Shown: positions 44,196-53,732, numbered from the stretch's first letter. The stretch: DNA of 64,000 nt from Emticicia aquatilis (GCF_014644295.1 NZ_BMKK01000005.1:186001-250000); one strand, 5' to 3'. The notes: a model not told the origin generated them from the letters alone. Made by a program: numbers and translations.

Positions 44196-45638
44196 TCAAT
44201 TATCCCACCAAACTGGTGAATTGATGCTGTTTTTATTAGTTTTCTCGGCTGCTGCTTTGAAGTTTGCGTTGTTTAGGGCATCTTCGGTGGTTGGGTAAGG
44301 CATACGAACAGGTATCAGATTCTGATTCAAACTTGCCGAAATGGTTTTAAGTTTCGGGAAACCTGTGCGGCGATATTCGTTCCAGCCCTCGTATCCGTTG
44401 ATGACGTTGGCAATCCATTTTTGCGTAATTATCTGCTCAATTGGGTTGGCGTTTGCCACTTTGTATGCCGCTGGAGCAGTTTTTAAGTAATTTTCTGGCA
44501 AAACCGAATACCAATAATCGAAGGCTTGTTTTACGCCTGTTTCGTAGAAAGTCTTAGCATCGACACTGATGAAGCCTTTTTCGGCAGCTTCGGCCAGCAA
44601 GAAATTCATTTCAAAACTTGTCAAGAAATTAGCCTTCAAACGCCCTGCATCTTCTCTGAAAATTCTTCCCGAAAAAGAAAAGTTTCCGACCGAGATTGAA
44701 AGTTTTGAAGCATCTGGCCCATTTAATAAACCTTTATAAACATTGGCGTTATTGGCCGTTGGGCGGAATAACACTTGTTTGCGTGGGTCGTCGAGTTTGG
44801 TCAGAATTTCGTCCATTGTTTCCGACATGATGAACAAATTAAAGTCACCGATACGAGCGGTTGCCATTCTAAAATTATTAGGTTGCGAAGCCGTAAAGGC
44901 ATAAACCGCATTTTGAGTAGCGTCTTTGATATAGTCTCCGCCAGCAAAAATTTGTTTTAACTGCTCTGCTACATTCTCTTTGCCTGATGCACGCATCAAA
45001 TATTTGAATTTCAACGAATTAGCAAATCTTCTCCATTTAGTCAAGTCACCGTTGAAGATAATATCTCCTTGCAAGCGTGTTGCTCCTTTATAATTCGTAA
45101 TAGCCGTAATGGCTGAATTTAGGTTATCGATGATTCCATCTTTTCCTAAATAAATGTCTCTTTGAGCATCGTATTTTGGCGTCACGTTTCCACTTTTTCC
45201 CTTCAAGGCCTCTGAGTAAGGTACATCGCCATAAAGGTCGGTCAAAACACCTGTCAAATACGCCTTGTAAATCAAAGCTGGGCCTTCATAGACACCAAAA
45301 GCGGCATTTGCTCTTGATTTTGCCAATAAAATCTCATTATCACGTAGATTTTCGTACAAAAATGGCCACGGATTTCCGCCGTACTGTGGTTCTGTCAAGC
45401 TATGGCGGTCGAATAAATTAAAGTCGATGGCCGTGAACTGTTGTCCCAATAAATTTCCCGCCACAAAGCCTTCGTACGACATTTGGTCGGCAAAATCGAA
45501 CAGCACTTTACGGAGCAAAAGCTCGGGCTGCACATCAACTGGGGCAGTTGGATTGATGTTGAGTTTCTCGAAATCTTGCGTACAGCTCAAACTGCTCACA
45601 AACAAGATAGCAATGATATATTTATTAAATTTCTTCAT
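44196..45638 (-). CDS. SusD/RagB-family outer-membrane lipoprotein (pair 2)
   Basis: A 480-residue lipoprotein (signal peptide with lipobox SLSC) of the SusD-like_2 type. The early segment DFEKLNINPTAPVDVQPELL, the middle SFEMNFLLAEAAEKGF and the late segments ITQKWIANVINGYEGWNEYRR and RMPYPTTEDALNN are typical. It partners the SusC encoded 21 bp upstream, forming a surface capture-and-import complex. It differs clearly from the first SusD in this window, so the two pairs probably take up different ligands. No degradative enzyme is linked. Confidence 0.94.
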   Translation of the reverse strand: MKKFNKYIIAILFVSSLSCTQDFEKLNINPTAPVDVQPELLLRKVLFDFADQMSYEGFVAGNLLGQQFTAIDFNLFDRHSLTEPQYGGNPWPFLYENLRDNEILLAKSRANAAFGVYEGPALIYKAYLTGVLTDLYGDVPYSEALKGKSGNVTPKYDAQRDIYLGKDGIIDNLNSAITAITNYKGATRLQGDIIFNGDLTKWRRFANSLKFKYLMRASGKENVAEQLKQIFAGGDYIKDATQNAVYAFTASQPNNFRMATARIGDFNLFIMSETMDEILTKLDDPRKQVLFRPTANNANVYKGLLNGPDASKLSISVGNFSFSGRIFREDAGRLKANFLTSFEMNFLLAEAAEKGFISVDAKTFYETGVKQAFDYWYSVLPENYLKTAPAAYKVANANPIEQIITQKWIANVINGYEGWNEYRRTGFPKLKTISASLNQNLIPVRMPYPTTEDALNNANFKAAAEKTNKNSINSPVWWDN

Positions 45639-45659
45639 GTCTTTAATGATTTGAAAACC

Positions 45660-48600
45660 TTAGAATGTTATGCCCAATTTCACACCAAAACTACGAGTAG
45701 TTGGGTAGCTCATGTCTTCTACGCCCGACATCAATTTTTGTCCTTGAAAACCAAACTGCTCAGGGTCGAAGTGCGGTATTTTGCTGAAAGCGTAGAGATT
45801 ACGGCCAATCAACGAAACATTGATGCTCTCAATACGATTTTTGAACCAACCTTTTGGCAATTCGTAGCCAATCAGTACCTCACGGAGTTTCAGATATGAA
45901 GCATCATAAGTGTTATTTTCTTCGTGGTTTCGGTCGTAATACATTCTGTAATACGTTTCAGCACTTACAGCAGTAGTATTTGGCTGGTAATTAGGGTTTT
46001 CGGCCGTTCCCGTGTTCACTACACCTTTAGCAATAATTCCTGCTTCGGGGCGGTCTTCGGTTTCGATAAGTTGTCCACCAACTGCGGCCAATGCTAAAGT
46101 ACGAGAAACAACTTTTCCGCCTTGACGCCAATCGAACAAGAAACTCATTTGAAAGTTTTTATAACTCAAAGTATTATTGAAACCTACCATAAAATCAGGT
46201 GTATAATTACCCAACTTTCTGAGGTTATTATCAACAATGTAACGGCCATCTTTTCCAATGATAAACTCACCTTTATCATTTTTCAAATAGCCCGTTCCGT
46301 ACATATCGCCCATGCGGCCACCTTCTTTTACTTGGTACCAAACCGTTTGATTGACGTTATCATAAATTCTGTTGTAGGCCAAAGTGATAGTTTGCCCAGG
46401 AATCGGCAATTTCTCTACGATATTCTGATAAGTCGAGAAATTGAAAGTACTTCTCCAAGAAAAAACATTCGTGCGGATTGGCGTTAAATCAAGTACAACT
46501 TCAACACCTTTGCTTCTAACTGCTCCGCCATTGATACTTTGCTGACCATAACCCGAAGAAACGGCAATCGGCAATGAGATAATTTGATTTTTATTTAATG
46601 CGTTAAAGTATGTTACGTCAAGTTTGATTTTATCATTCAAGAATCGCACATCGGCACCAAATTCGGTCGAACTAATGCTTTCGGGCTTCAAGTTGGCATT
46701 TGAGATTTGGTTTTGGTCTGTAAAAGTCGGCAAACCACCTACGGGTGTACGTGCCACGAATGTTCCGATGGTTTGGAAAGGATTGGTATCATTTCCAACT
46801 TGTGCATAACTCGCACGGAGTTTCAAGAATGAAATGGCCGTTGGTAATTTTACTAAATTTGAAACCACTAAACCTGCCGAAACTGATGGATAGAAGAATG
46901 AAGTATTGGCCGAAGAAGTAGCAGTTGCCAAAGCACTTGACCAGTCGTTACGACCAGTAATATCTACAAACAAGAAATCTTTAAAGCCGAATTTAGCAAT
47001 TCCATATAAACTATTGATGCGTTTGGTGCCTGCCGCTTGAAAATACTCTAAAGGCGAAGCTGCATTCGACAAAGCATAAACTCCAGGTTGTGCCAGCGAT
47101 AACGTTTGAACTTGTTCGTTAGCCACTCTTTGGTCCATTCTATTACCACCAGCCGAGACATCTACGCTCAAATTGCCCAAGTTTTTGGTGTAATTCAGCA
47201 AGAAATCAGAGTTGATTTCACGATAGAAAACGTTTTGCTCGGCATAAGCACCAGTTTTAAAACGGTTTGAACTGTATGCACGACGGAAAGTACGGTCTTC
47301 GTTTTGGTAGTCCATACCCGTACGAACCGAAAGCGATAATTCGGGCGTAAATTCATAACGAGCCGAGAGATTACCAAAAACTCTGTCACGATTGAAGGCG
47401 TTGCGGTTTTCGTAAAGTGTAAAATAAGGATTATCAAAAAATGTGTAGTTATATGAAAACTGTTGCACATTTTCTAAACCTGGCTGCCAGTAATCTTTCA
47501 GTGGCTCAATATTATTTGAGCGACCAAACCAACCTACCAAAGCATAGTTGATATTTTCAGAACCATATTTTGTAGCAGGACGATTACTACTTCCCGAATT
47601 AATATAACTAATATTTGAGGTAATTTTTAGCTTAGAAATTGGCATAAAATTGAGAGCCGTAGAAACTGTACGACGCTTCAAATCTACTCCTGGAATATAA
47701 GATTGGCTATTCAAATCGGTCATTGAAAGGCGGAAATTGCCTTTTTCGTTGCCTGCCGAAATGGCCAGATTATTGATTGAAGTGCGGCCAGTTCCGTAGA
47801 AATCTTTGAGGTTATTCGGGTAAGCCACAAAAGGCGTTGGCGTGATTGGCAAACCACCGTGAATGGCCACATCGCCCGCTCTTACAGTTTGTCCGTTTGG
47901 CAAAGTTACGGGGCTATCATATTGCGGAATCGAAAGCCCAGTGTTTAATTTTGGTCCAAAACTATAAGTGATATTATCGTTGATACCTCCACCGAGACCA
48001 TCTTTGTAAGCATATTGCCCGCTATTTCCTAAACCATAAGAATTCTGAAAAACAGGTAATTGAAAAGGCGTTTCGAGATAATTTGAAGTATTAAACGACA
48101 CGCCCAAGCCTTTAGATTTTGCTCCTGATTTTGTTTTAATAATCAAAACTCCATTAGAAGCACGAGTTCCGTAAAGTGCTGCCGCTGATGGGCCTTTTAG
48201 CACCGTAACCGATTCAATATCATCAGGGTTCACTTCCATACCTCCGTTCCCGAAATCAACTTCCATGAAGCCGTTGGCATCATCGTTTACGTTATTTACT
48301 ATTGTATTGTTATTAATCGGAATTCCATCAACCACAAATAGTGGATTGGCATTTGTGAAAGACGATTCTCCTCTTATGCTTATACGTGTGGTTGAACCTA
48401 CGCCCGTAGAGCCGCCTGTGATGGTTACGCCCGCCACTCGGCCAGCCAAATTATCCAAGAAATTAGTTGATTTTACTCGGCTAACTTCCTTAGCATCAAT
48501 CTGCTGCACGGCATATCCCAAGTTTTTCGACTGACGCTCTAAACCTAAGGCTGTGACTACAACTTCGTTTAAAACTTCACCGCTTTGCAAAGAAATTGTC

Positions 48601-48896
48601 AGTTGAGTTTGGCCATTCAATGCTATCGTTTGGCTTTTATAACCTACCGATGAAACATTGATTTGCTGAGTTTTTTCGGGAAGTATTAATGAAAAGTTTC
48701 CTTTTTCGTCCGAAACAGTTCCGATAGTTTTTTTACCATCGTTGGCACTGATGCTCGCTCCGATTACACCTTGATTGGTTTCGGCATCAAGGATTTGCCC
48801 TGTTATTTTTCGGGTTTGCTGTGCGAAAGTCGAGACCGAAAACATCAGTCCGATGAGCCATAGAAAGCCACTACCTTTCGTAAATATTTTTTTCAT
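45660..48896 (-). CDS. SusC/RagA-family TonB-dependent outer-membrane transporter (pair 2)
   Basis: A 1078-residue transporter with a signal peptide (GLMFSVSTFAQQ), the N-terminal carboxypeptidase-like domain (TGQILDAETNQGVIGASIS), the TonB-box region NEVVVTALG, a plug with NPLFVVDGIPINN and VTVLKGPSAAALYGTRASNG, and a long beta barrel ending FGVKLGITF. The final aromatic residue is the usual signal for barrel insertion. Together with the next gene it forms a SusCD importer. It heads a run of same-strand genes (SusD, symporter, phosphoesterase, CvpA-like). Ligand unknown. Confidence 0.96.
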   Translation of the reverse strand: MKKIFTKGSGFLWLIGLMFSVSTFAQQTRKITGQILDAETNQGVIGASISANDGKKTIGTVSDEKGNFSLILPEKTQQINVSSVGYKSQTIALNGQTQLTISLQSGEVLNEVVVTALGLERQSKNLGYAVQQIDAKEVSRVKSTNFLDNLAGRVAGVTITGGSTGVGSTTRISIRGESSFTNANPLFVVDGIPINNNTIVNNVNDDANGFMEVDFGNGGMEVNPDDIESVTVLKGPSAAALYGTRASNGVLIIKTKSGAKSKGLGVSFNTSNYLETPFQLPVFQNSYGLGNSGQYAYKDGLGGGINDNITYSFGPKLNTGLSIPQYDSPVTLPNGQTVRAGDVAIHGGLPITPTPFVAYPNNLKDFYGTGRTSINNLAISAGNEKGNFRLSMTDLNSQSYIPGVDLKRRTVSTALNFMPISKLKITSNISYINSGSSNRPATKYGSENINYALVGWFGRSNNIEPLKDYWQPGLENVQQFSYNYTFFDNPYFTLYENRNAFNRDRVFGNLSARYEFTPELSLSVRTGMDYQNEDRTFRRAYSSNRFKTGAYAEQNVFYREINSDFLLNYTKNLGNLSVDVSAGGNRMDQRVANEQVQTLSLAQPGVYALSNAASPLEYFQAAGTKRINSLYGIAKFGFKDFLFVDITGRNDWSSALATATSSANTSFFYPSVSAGLVVSNLVKLPTAISFLKLRASYAQVGNDTNPFQTIGTFVARTPVGGLPTFTDQNQISNANLKPESISSTEFGADVRFLNDKIKLDVTYFNALNKNQIISLPIAVSSGYGQQSINGGAVRSKGVEVVLDLTPIRTNVFSWRSTFNFSTYQNIVEKLPIPGQTITLAYNRIYDNVNQTVWYQVKEGGRMGDMYGTGYLKNDKGEFIIGKDGRYIVDNNLRKLGNYTPDFMVGFNNTLSYKNFQMSFLFDWRQGGKVVSRTLALAAVGGQLIETEDRPEAGIIAKGVVNTGTAENPNYQPNTTAVSAETYYRMYYDRNHEENNTYDASYLKLREVLIGYELPKGWFKNRIESINVSLIGRNLYAFSKIPHFDPEQFGFQGQKLMSGVEDMSYPTTRSFGVKLGITF

Positions 48897-49006
48897 AAAA
48901 TCTTATAGAAACAGATTGATAAAATTTGAGCAAAACAATTCTAAGCCTTCGTAAATGAAATCATTTGAAGGTGTTTACTGAGAATTATTAATTTTAGATT
49001 TACGTA

Positions 49007-50071
49007 TTAGGCAACTTCGCCTCCGCACGAACTACCCGCTCCTGCCGTGCAGCCATAACAATGCTGATTGACAATAATTGAGCGATTGCTTAGTTCGTCG
49101 TAATCAAACTCGCTGATGTGCTTTGATTTTGCAGCTACTTTTAGTTCGAGCATCTGATTAAAATCACAGTCGTAGAGATAGCCATCCCAACCAATTGAAA
49201 GTGTATTTCGGCACATAACATTGCTGGCAGCCACAGGATTATAAGCCGCTACGAGTTTTTCCATATAAGCAGCGTAGTTGCCACTTACCAATAAATAATC
49301 GAGATAACGACTAATTGGGATATTAGTGATGGCAAAAAGAGAATTGAATTCAATGTTGAATTTTGTTTTTAAAACTCGTTTAAATTCTTTCTCCAAACCA
49401 GCTTGACCAGCAGGCAAAAATGCACCAGCAGGATTATAAACTAAATTGAGGTTTAGCCCTGTTCCTTCAACACCATAACCAACGGCATTGAGCATTTGTA
49501 AGGCTTTTATTGAATCATCAAAAACACCATCGCCACGTTGCGAATCGGTACGAGAAGCACTCGTAGCAGGCAATGAAGAAACAACTTCAATATTATTTTT
49601 TTTGAAAAAATCTGGTAAATCGTGGTATTTTGGATTGGCCAGAATAATTGTCAAATTACAGCGTACAATTATCTTAATCTCCGCATCAACCTTACGGATT
49701 TCTTCAATAAACCATCTGAAATTATTGTTCATTTCGGGAGCTCCGCCAGTCAAATCAAGGGTTGTGAACTTATATTTTGCAATGATGTCAACGCATTGTT
49801 GCATGGTTTCACGGGTCATGATTTCCTTGCGGTCAGGACCTGCGTCAACGTGGCAATGCTTACACACTTGATTACACATTTTTCCTACGTTTATCTGAAA
49901 AATCTCGAGTTTGGTAGGTTTCAGTGGAAACAAGTTGATATCCTCTAATTTATCTCGAAACAAAGGCACGTTATTGCCTAAAAGTTCTTTATCGTTAAGT
50001 ACTTTTAGTTGGAAAGCAGATTCTCCTAATTGGCTTTTCTGAGCCTTTAAACTCTTGACTGGATTTGACAT
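49007..50071 (-). CDS. arsS: Arsenosugar biosynthesis radical SAM protein ArsS
   Basis: A 354-residue radical SAM enzyme. The [4Fe-4S] cluster cysteines are Cys66, Cys70 and Cys73 in MCNQVCKHCHVDAGP. The C-terminus carries the family mark CYGCTAGAGSSCGG, with further cysteines for an auxiliary site. DLTGGAPEMNNNFRWF and SLPATSASRTDSQRG are also typical. ArsS couples a 5'-deoxyadenosyl radical to dimethylarsinous acid, an early step toward arsenosugars. The usual methyltransferase partner ArsM is not in the window. It lies last in a module with a CMD-like protein and a DUF2064 transferase. The stretch FLPAGQAGLEKEF replaces the usual FLPPxQAxLE without changing length. Confidence 0.9.
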   Translation of the reverse strand: MSNPVKSLKAQKSQLGESAFQLKVLNDKELLGNNVPLFRDKLEDINLFPLKPTKLEIFQINVGKMCNQVCKHCHVDAGPDRKEIMTRETMQQCVDIIAKYKFTTLDLTGGAPEMNNNFRWFIEEIRKVDAEIKIIVRCNLTIILANPKYHDLPDFFKKNNIEVVSSLPATSASRTDSQRGDGVFDDSIKALQMLNAVGYGVEGTGLNLNLVYNPAGAFLPAGQAGLEKEFKRVLKTKFNIEFNSLFAITNIPISRYLDYLLVSGNYAAYMEKLVAAYNPVAASNVMCRNTLSIGWDGYLYDCDFNQMLELKVAAKSKHISEFDYDELSNRSIIVNQHCYGCTAGAGSSCGGEVA

Positions 50072-50090
50072 TTATTTATTCTAATGTTGA

Positions 50091-50152
50091 ATGAGTGAAT
50101 GATAGAATGAGTGAATGAATGAGTCTGATTTTTTATTCTATCATTCACTCAT
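50091..50152. repeat. 18-bp perfect inverted repeat in the arsenosugar module
   Basis: Arms ATGAGTGAATGATAGAAT (50091-50108) and its complement (50135-50152) flank 26 bp that repeat GAATGAGT units. It lies between the CMD-like and arsS genes. A TTTTTTA run is in the loop, not behind the stem. Confidence 0.7.
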
Positions 50153-50173
50153 CCAATCATTCAAAATTATATT

Positions 50174-50509
50174 TTACATCATTAATTCTTTGGCTTTGTT
50201 TATCATCTGTACGCTGTGTACGAGTTTTACGCCCGCTGCCATTGCTGCTGATACGTGTACGGCTTCCATCATTTCATCTTCGGTACAGCCTTTTGCCAAT
50301 GTATCGGCTGTGTAAGCATCAATACAATACGGGCATTGCATGGTGTGAGCCACTGCCAGAGCAATTAATGATTTTTCACGCTCGGTCAATGCACCGTCTT
50401 TGAAAGTTTCGCCGTAATAATCAAAGAATTTCTTGGCTAAATCTTTGCCACCAAATTCTCCGATTTTACCAAACTTTGCGAGGTCATCGGGGTTATAATA
50501 TGTTTTCAT
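50174..50509 (-). CDS. Carboxymuconolactone decarboxylase/AhpD-like protein of the arsenosugar module
   Basis: A 111-residue helical protein of the CMD/AhpD superfamily. The redox motif Cys59-Pro-Tyr-Cys62 (HTMQCPYCIDAYT) with a following His-containing helix (EAVHVSAAMAAGVKLVH) is typical of the AhpD-like peroxidase branch. A close subfamily is commonly encoded beside ArsS and is annotated as arsenosugar-associated. It could keep an arsenic intermediate or a thiol partner reduced; this is inference from context. It lies upstream of arsS on the same strand, with a 102-bp gap containing an inverted repeat. Confidence 0.88.
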   Translation of the reverse strand: MKTYYNPDDLAKFGKIGEFGGKDLAKKFFDYYGETFKDGALTEREKSLIALAVAHTMQCPYCIDAYTADTLAKGCTEDEMMEAVHVSAAMAAGVKLVHSVQMINKAKELMM

Positions 50510-50548
50510 ATAGTATGTGTTTTGAAAAGAAAATACAGCATTGTATAG

Positions 50549-50565
50549 CGGACTTAAAAAGTCCG
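50549..50565. repeat. Small hairpin between the DUF2064 and CMD-like genes
   Basis: Arms CGGACTT and AAGTCCG with a 3-nt loop, in the 90-bp gap. No long T-run. It may attenuate transcription. Confidence 0.4.
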
Positions 50566-50599
50566 TTTATGACTAAAATTAAACAATAAATGAGTGTTT

Positions 50600-51292
50600 T
50601 TAGACGAATGGTGGAGCTCGGAGAGATAAGGAGCGAATTGACCAGTTTTCTACAAAGAAGCTGTAAAAACCCTGCATTCTTGCAGTAACTTGCTCAACGA
50701 GTCGAATTAAAAAGGCAATAAAATACCTTGATGTTGTGTAGGTTTGTAGTTCTTGAAAATTATGAATATCTGATAAAGTTTCGAGCATTAATACAGCTTG
50801 GTTAGTGTATTGCTCTATAAAACTTTCCAGCATTTTTTCACTCTGCCAAGCAAGATTCTCGAAAACTTCCGCATTAAAATCTTTGCTCGAAATACCAATT
50901 AAATAAGCTCCTCCACGATTATCAGGGCCAACAACTGTATCAACAGTTTGAAGTTTTTCGGCTGCCGCTAAAATTCGATTTTCATTAAGTGCGGGGCAGT
51001 CATTACCGATACAAATTACTTTTTCAAATCCTCGCTCAAAAACTACCTGAATAGCTGCCGAAAGCTGTTGCCCGAAACTATTACTGTTTGGCTTGATTAA
51101 TTGATTTGAATGAAAAACTTGCAAATTTTCGGCTTTAGAAGCAGCTGCCGTAGCCGTACGTTCAACGAAATGGTTCAACTTGTCAAATACCAATCGATTG
51201 ACTCCTTGATTCTTTGAGGGAGTCAGCATTTTACGAGCAGCTTCTTTCGATGCTTCTTGCGTAAAAATCAATATGGCAGTAGATTTTGACAA
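50600..51292 (-). CDS. DUF2064 glycosyl/nucleotidyltransferase-like protein
   Basis: A 230-residue protein related to the DUF2064 (TIGR04282-type) transferases. The GT-A-like core is seen in the opening TAILIFTQEASKEAARK, FGQQLSAAIQVVFERGFEKV, VICIGNDCPALNENRILAA (the nucleotide-binding Asp region) and VVGPDNRGGAYLIGI. Members of this family occur beside ArsS in many bacteria, where a sugar- or nucleotide-transfer step is suspected. The start is a TTG; no ATG occurs near the N-terminus. The C-terminal 40 residues (from RYFIAFLIRLVEQ) have no family match I recognise. It heads the module CMD-like then arsS. Confidence 0.82.
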   Translation of the reverse strand: MSKSTAILIFTQEASKEAARKMLTPSKNQGVNRLVFDKLNHFVERTATAAASKAENLQVFHSNQLIKPNSNSFGQQLSAAIQVVFERGFEKVICIGNDCPALNENRILAAAEKLQTVDTVVGPDNRGGAYLIGISSKDFNAEVFENLAWQSEKMLESFIEQYTNQAVLMLETLSDIHNFQELQTYTTSRYFIAFLIRLVEQVTARMQGFYSFFVENWSIRSLSLRAPPFV

Positions 51293-51377
51293 GGTTTTTC
51301 TAAGTTTTTCTTATAGTCATTTAAACTACATACGTTAATAATTGTTCGTTGGATTTCAGATATGTTCTAAAAAGTTA

Positions 51378-51416
51378 CCGCAAGGATACAAAACATTCAT
51401 TTAGGTATCCTTGCGG
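51378..51416 (-). terminator. Rho-independent terminator of the M48 peptidase gene
   Basis: Perfect 12-bp arms CCGCAAGGATAC and GTATCCTTGCGG with a 15-nt loop, 30 bp after the M48 stop. The minus-strand continuation GTAACTTTTTAG is T-rich. Confidence 0.85.
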
Positions 51417-51446
51417 CAGCAGAAGATTTTGAAATCTTACTAAAAT

Positions 51447-52247
51447 TTACTTACCATATTTGGCAATGTGTTCTTTAATTTTAGCAATACGATTCTCGGG
51501 ACTTGGGTGCGTACTCATAAACTCATCTTGTCGTTGTCCGCCAGCGGCTTCTTCTAAGATTTCCATTACCTGAATCATCGCATTAGGGTCATAACCCGCC
51601 TGTATCATATATTTTACGCCAAACTCATCAGATTGTAATTCATCATTACGGCCAAACTTCATTTGCTGGATTTGTGCCACATACTGGGCAATTTGTCCAC
51701 CGCCCATGCTAGTTCCGTCAGAAGTTGCCGTTGCTACCGCACCAACCAAGCCATTATAAAAATCAGATTTGGCCATTTGTTGTGCCGAATGGCGGTGAAT
51801 AACGTGGCCAACTTCATGACCCAGCACACCAGCCAATTGGTCTTCTGACTTCAATCTTTTTAGAAGCCCAACAGTTATAAAAATTTGTCCGCCTGGCAAT
51901 GCAAAGGCGTTAACGGTTTGGTCATCGGCCAGTACGTGGAAATCGAATTGATACGGAATATTTACTCCCTTAGCTTTCGCTTCGTCGGCCACTTGTTTCA
52001 CAATTTTATATCCAACGGCTTTAGCTTGCTGCTGTACTTCATTATCATTATATAAACCGCCGTATTCTTGAGCCATTTGCGGAGCCGACTGCAAGCCCAT
52101 TGCCACTTCTTGCTCGGGTGTTAGGTCAATATGCTGTTTTTCTCCCGTTATGGGATTTACTTGGTTTTTGCTGTAATAGCTTATCAAGGCCACAATCGCC
52201 ATGACGATACCGATAAGAAGTCTGAATTTTAAACCAGAAGACTGCAT
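51447..52247 (-). CDS. M48-family membrane-anchored zinc metallopeptidase
   Basis: A 266-residue peptidase with an N-terminal anchor or signal (KFRLLIGIVMAIVALISYY) and no lipobox. The zinc motif HEVGH lies at 144-148 (VLGHEVGHVIHRHS). The third ligand is probably Glu203 in NDELQSDEFG. The C-terminal STHPSPENRIAKI is a family hallmark of BepA/LoiP-like periplasmic M48 enzymes. These act in quality control of outer-membrane proteins, and that role is likely here. It is transcribed alone and ends at a strong hairpin. Confidence 0.93.
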   Translation of the reverse strand: MQSSGLKFRLLIGIVMAIVALISYYSKNQVNPITGEKQHIDLTPEQEVAMGLQSAPQMAQEYGGLYNDNEVQQQAKAVGYKIVKQVADEAKAKGVNIPYQFDFHVLADDQTVNAFALPGGQIFITVGLLKRLKSEDQLAGVLGHEVGHVIHRHSAQQMAKSDFYNGLVGAVATATSDGTSMGGGQIAQYVAQIQQMKFGRNDELQSDEFGVKYMIQAGYDPNAMIQVMEILEEAAGGQRQDEFMSTHPSPENRIAKIKEHIAKYGK

Positions 52248-52341
52248 GATTTATTGAATTTACGATTTATAAATTACATTTTGTGTTTTAGACGAACAAT
52301 GCCCCGTTAAGAAACGTATTATTGGTATTTTTCTCGAAAAA

Positions 52342-53490
52342 TTATTTCAGTATTGATAAAGCGGCATCAATATAAGTAAAGTTTTCGGGCTGGAAGTGAT
52401 GCACGTGTTTTACAACTTTTGTTTCGCCTAAACGCACAATTATAGCATTTTTTTCTCGAATAGTATATACGTATTGTCCGAAAAGACCATTCATAGTCGG
52501 AATCGAAAAACCGCTATGATTGAATACCCAAAACTGATAACCGTAATAATCCACTGGTTTACCGCCTTCGGTTGGGTCTTTCAGATAACTGGCAGGCGAA
52601 GTGGCCACTTTCATATAATCTTCTGGCACAATCTGTTTATCTTTCCATTTACCGTTCGTACGCATCAATTCTCCGAAACGAGCGTAGTCACGAGCCACTC
52701 CATTGAAACAACAAAAGGCCTTTTCATGCTTACTTTCACCATCCAAAAGCCACTTTGCATCATTTTCCGCTCCCATCGGTTTCATAAAATACTCAGAGGT
52801 TAGTTCCGAAATATTCTTCCCAAAAGCTTTTTCAACTACAAGCCCCAGCACTTGTGTATCGCCACTGCGATATTCCCAATTTACACCTGCTGGCTCTTTG
52901 ACTTCCATTAAATTCACTACATATTCTTGGTCATCGGCATAATACATTTTGGCAGAAAGACCCATATAGCTTTGGTCGCTTTCTTTGTAGTTTGTTCCCG
53001 AACTCATCGTCAGCAAATCTTTGATTCTGATTTTGGCCAAATCCCCTTCTTTAAAATGTGGCACATAATTACCAACGGGTTCGTCGAGTGACTTTATTTT
53101 TCCTTCGCTTACGCCAATGCCTACGAGCATCGAAATGATACTTTTCGCCGCCGAAAACGAACCACTGATACTATCTTTTGTGTAGCCGTCGAAGTATTTT
53201 TCGTAGAGAATTTTGCCGTCTTGAATCACTAAGAAAGCATGTGTATTATTAGAATCTATTTTTGCTAAGAGCGAATCGGGAAGCTCAATTTTATTGTAGA
53301 GAGAATCGTGAGGCCAAACTTGCGGGGCATCGCCATTTTCGATATGACGAGTTGGGTGCGTACGAAAATCAAAAATGGAGTGTTTTCCCCATGCCATAAA
53401 GTTTCGTATGTGGTCAAACGACGGCAGATAAAGAATTCCAGCAAGTAAGGCTACGGTCAGCGAAACGCCGATAAGCGATTTTTTAAGCAT
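52342..53490 (-). CDS. Serine hydrolase, class C beta-lactamase/NylB-like
   Basis: A 382-residue exported or membrane-anchored hydrolase (hydrophobic residues 5-22, no lipobox). The beta-lactamase-fold catalytic motif SxxK is Ser113-Ala-Ala-Lys116 in SGSFSAAKSIISM. The Tyr of the second motif is in WEYRSGDTQVLGLVVEKA. A third-motif-like NGLFGQYVYTI follows near the end. The set FSAAKSI and YRSGDTQ is closest to 6-aminohexanoate-dimer hydrolase and esterase EstB relatives rather than true AmpC. It probably cleaves an ester, amide or D-amino peptide in the periplasm; antibiotic resistance cannot be inferred. The gene is divergent from nrdB. Confidence 0.9.
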   Translation of the reverse strand: MLKKSLIGVSLTVALLAGILYLPSFDHIRNFMAWGKHSIFDFRTHPTRHIENGDAPQVWPHDSLYNKIELPDSLLAKIDSNNTHAFLVIQDGKILYEKYFDGYTKDSISGSFSAAKSIISMLVGIGVSEGKIKSLDEPVGNYVPHFKEGDLAKIRIKDLLTMSSGTNYKESDQSYMGLSAKMYYADDQEYVVNLMEVKEPAGVNWEYRSGDTQVLGLVVEKAFGKNISELTSEYFMKPMGAENDAKWLLDGESKHEKAFCCFNGVARDYARFGELMRTNGKWKDKQIVPEDYMKVATSPASYLKDPTEGGKPVDYYGYQFWVFNHSGFSIPTMNGLFGQYVYTIREKNAIIVRLGETKVVKHVHHFQPENFTYIDAALSILK

Positions 53491-53663
53491 TTGATTAGGT
53501 TTTTAGGTTGATTTGCGATGAGTAAAGTTAGCATTTTTATTAAAATCTACATCAAAACTGGCACAACAAAAGTTTTATGAGAAAGCATCTTGACTATCAA
53601 GTCTTTAGAAAAAAAGTTGAAATTATCGAAAACATTCATTGTGAACAAACAATTATGTGACTA

Positions 53664-53732
53664 TATTTGGGATACAATTCTACTGTTACACAGTCCCAAA
53701 TAAAAAATGTAAATACTTGGCGGAGTACCGCC
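53664..53732. promoter_or_regulatory. Inverted repeats upstream of nrdB
   Basis: TATTTGGGA (53664-53672) and TCCCAAATA (53694-53702) form a perfect 9-bp inverted repeat with 21 bp between. A second hairpin GGCGG-AGTA-CCGCC occupies 53719-53732, about 30 bp before the ATG. The position between divergent genes suggests control of nrdB. The sequence is not an NrdR box that I recognise. Confidence 0.4.

Noticed and set aside
49395-49432. LPAGQAG segment in ArsS resembling repeat-derived peptides of this phylum
   Set aside because: Other ArsS proteins have FLPPxQAxLE at the same place and the length is unchanged, so it is not an insertion.
50040-50071. ArsS begins with NPVKSLK, the same residues that end most permeases
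   Set aside because: Different end of the protein, unrelated family and no flanking similarity; a chance match of seven residues.
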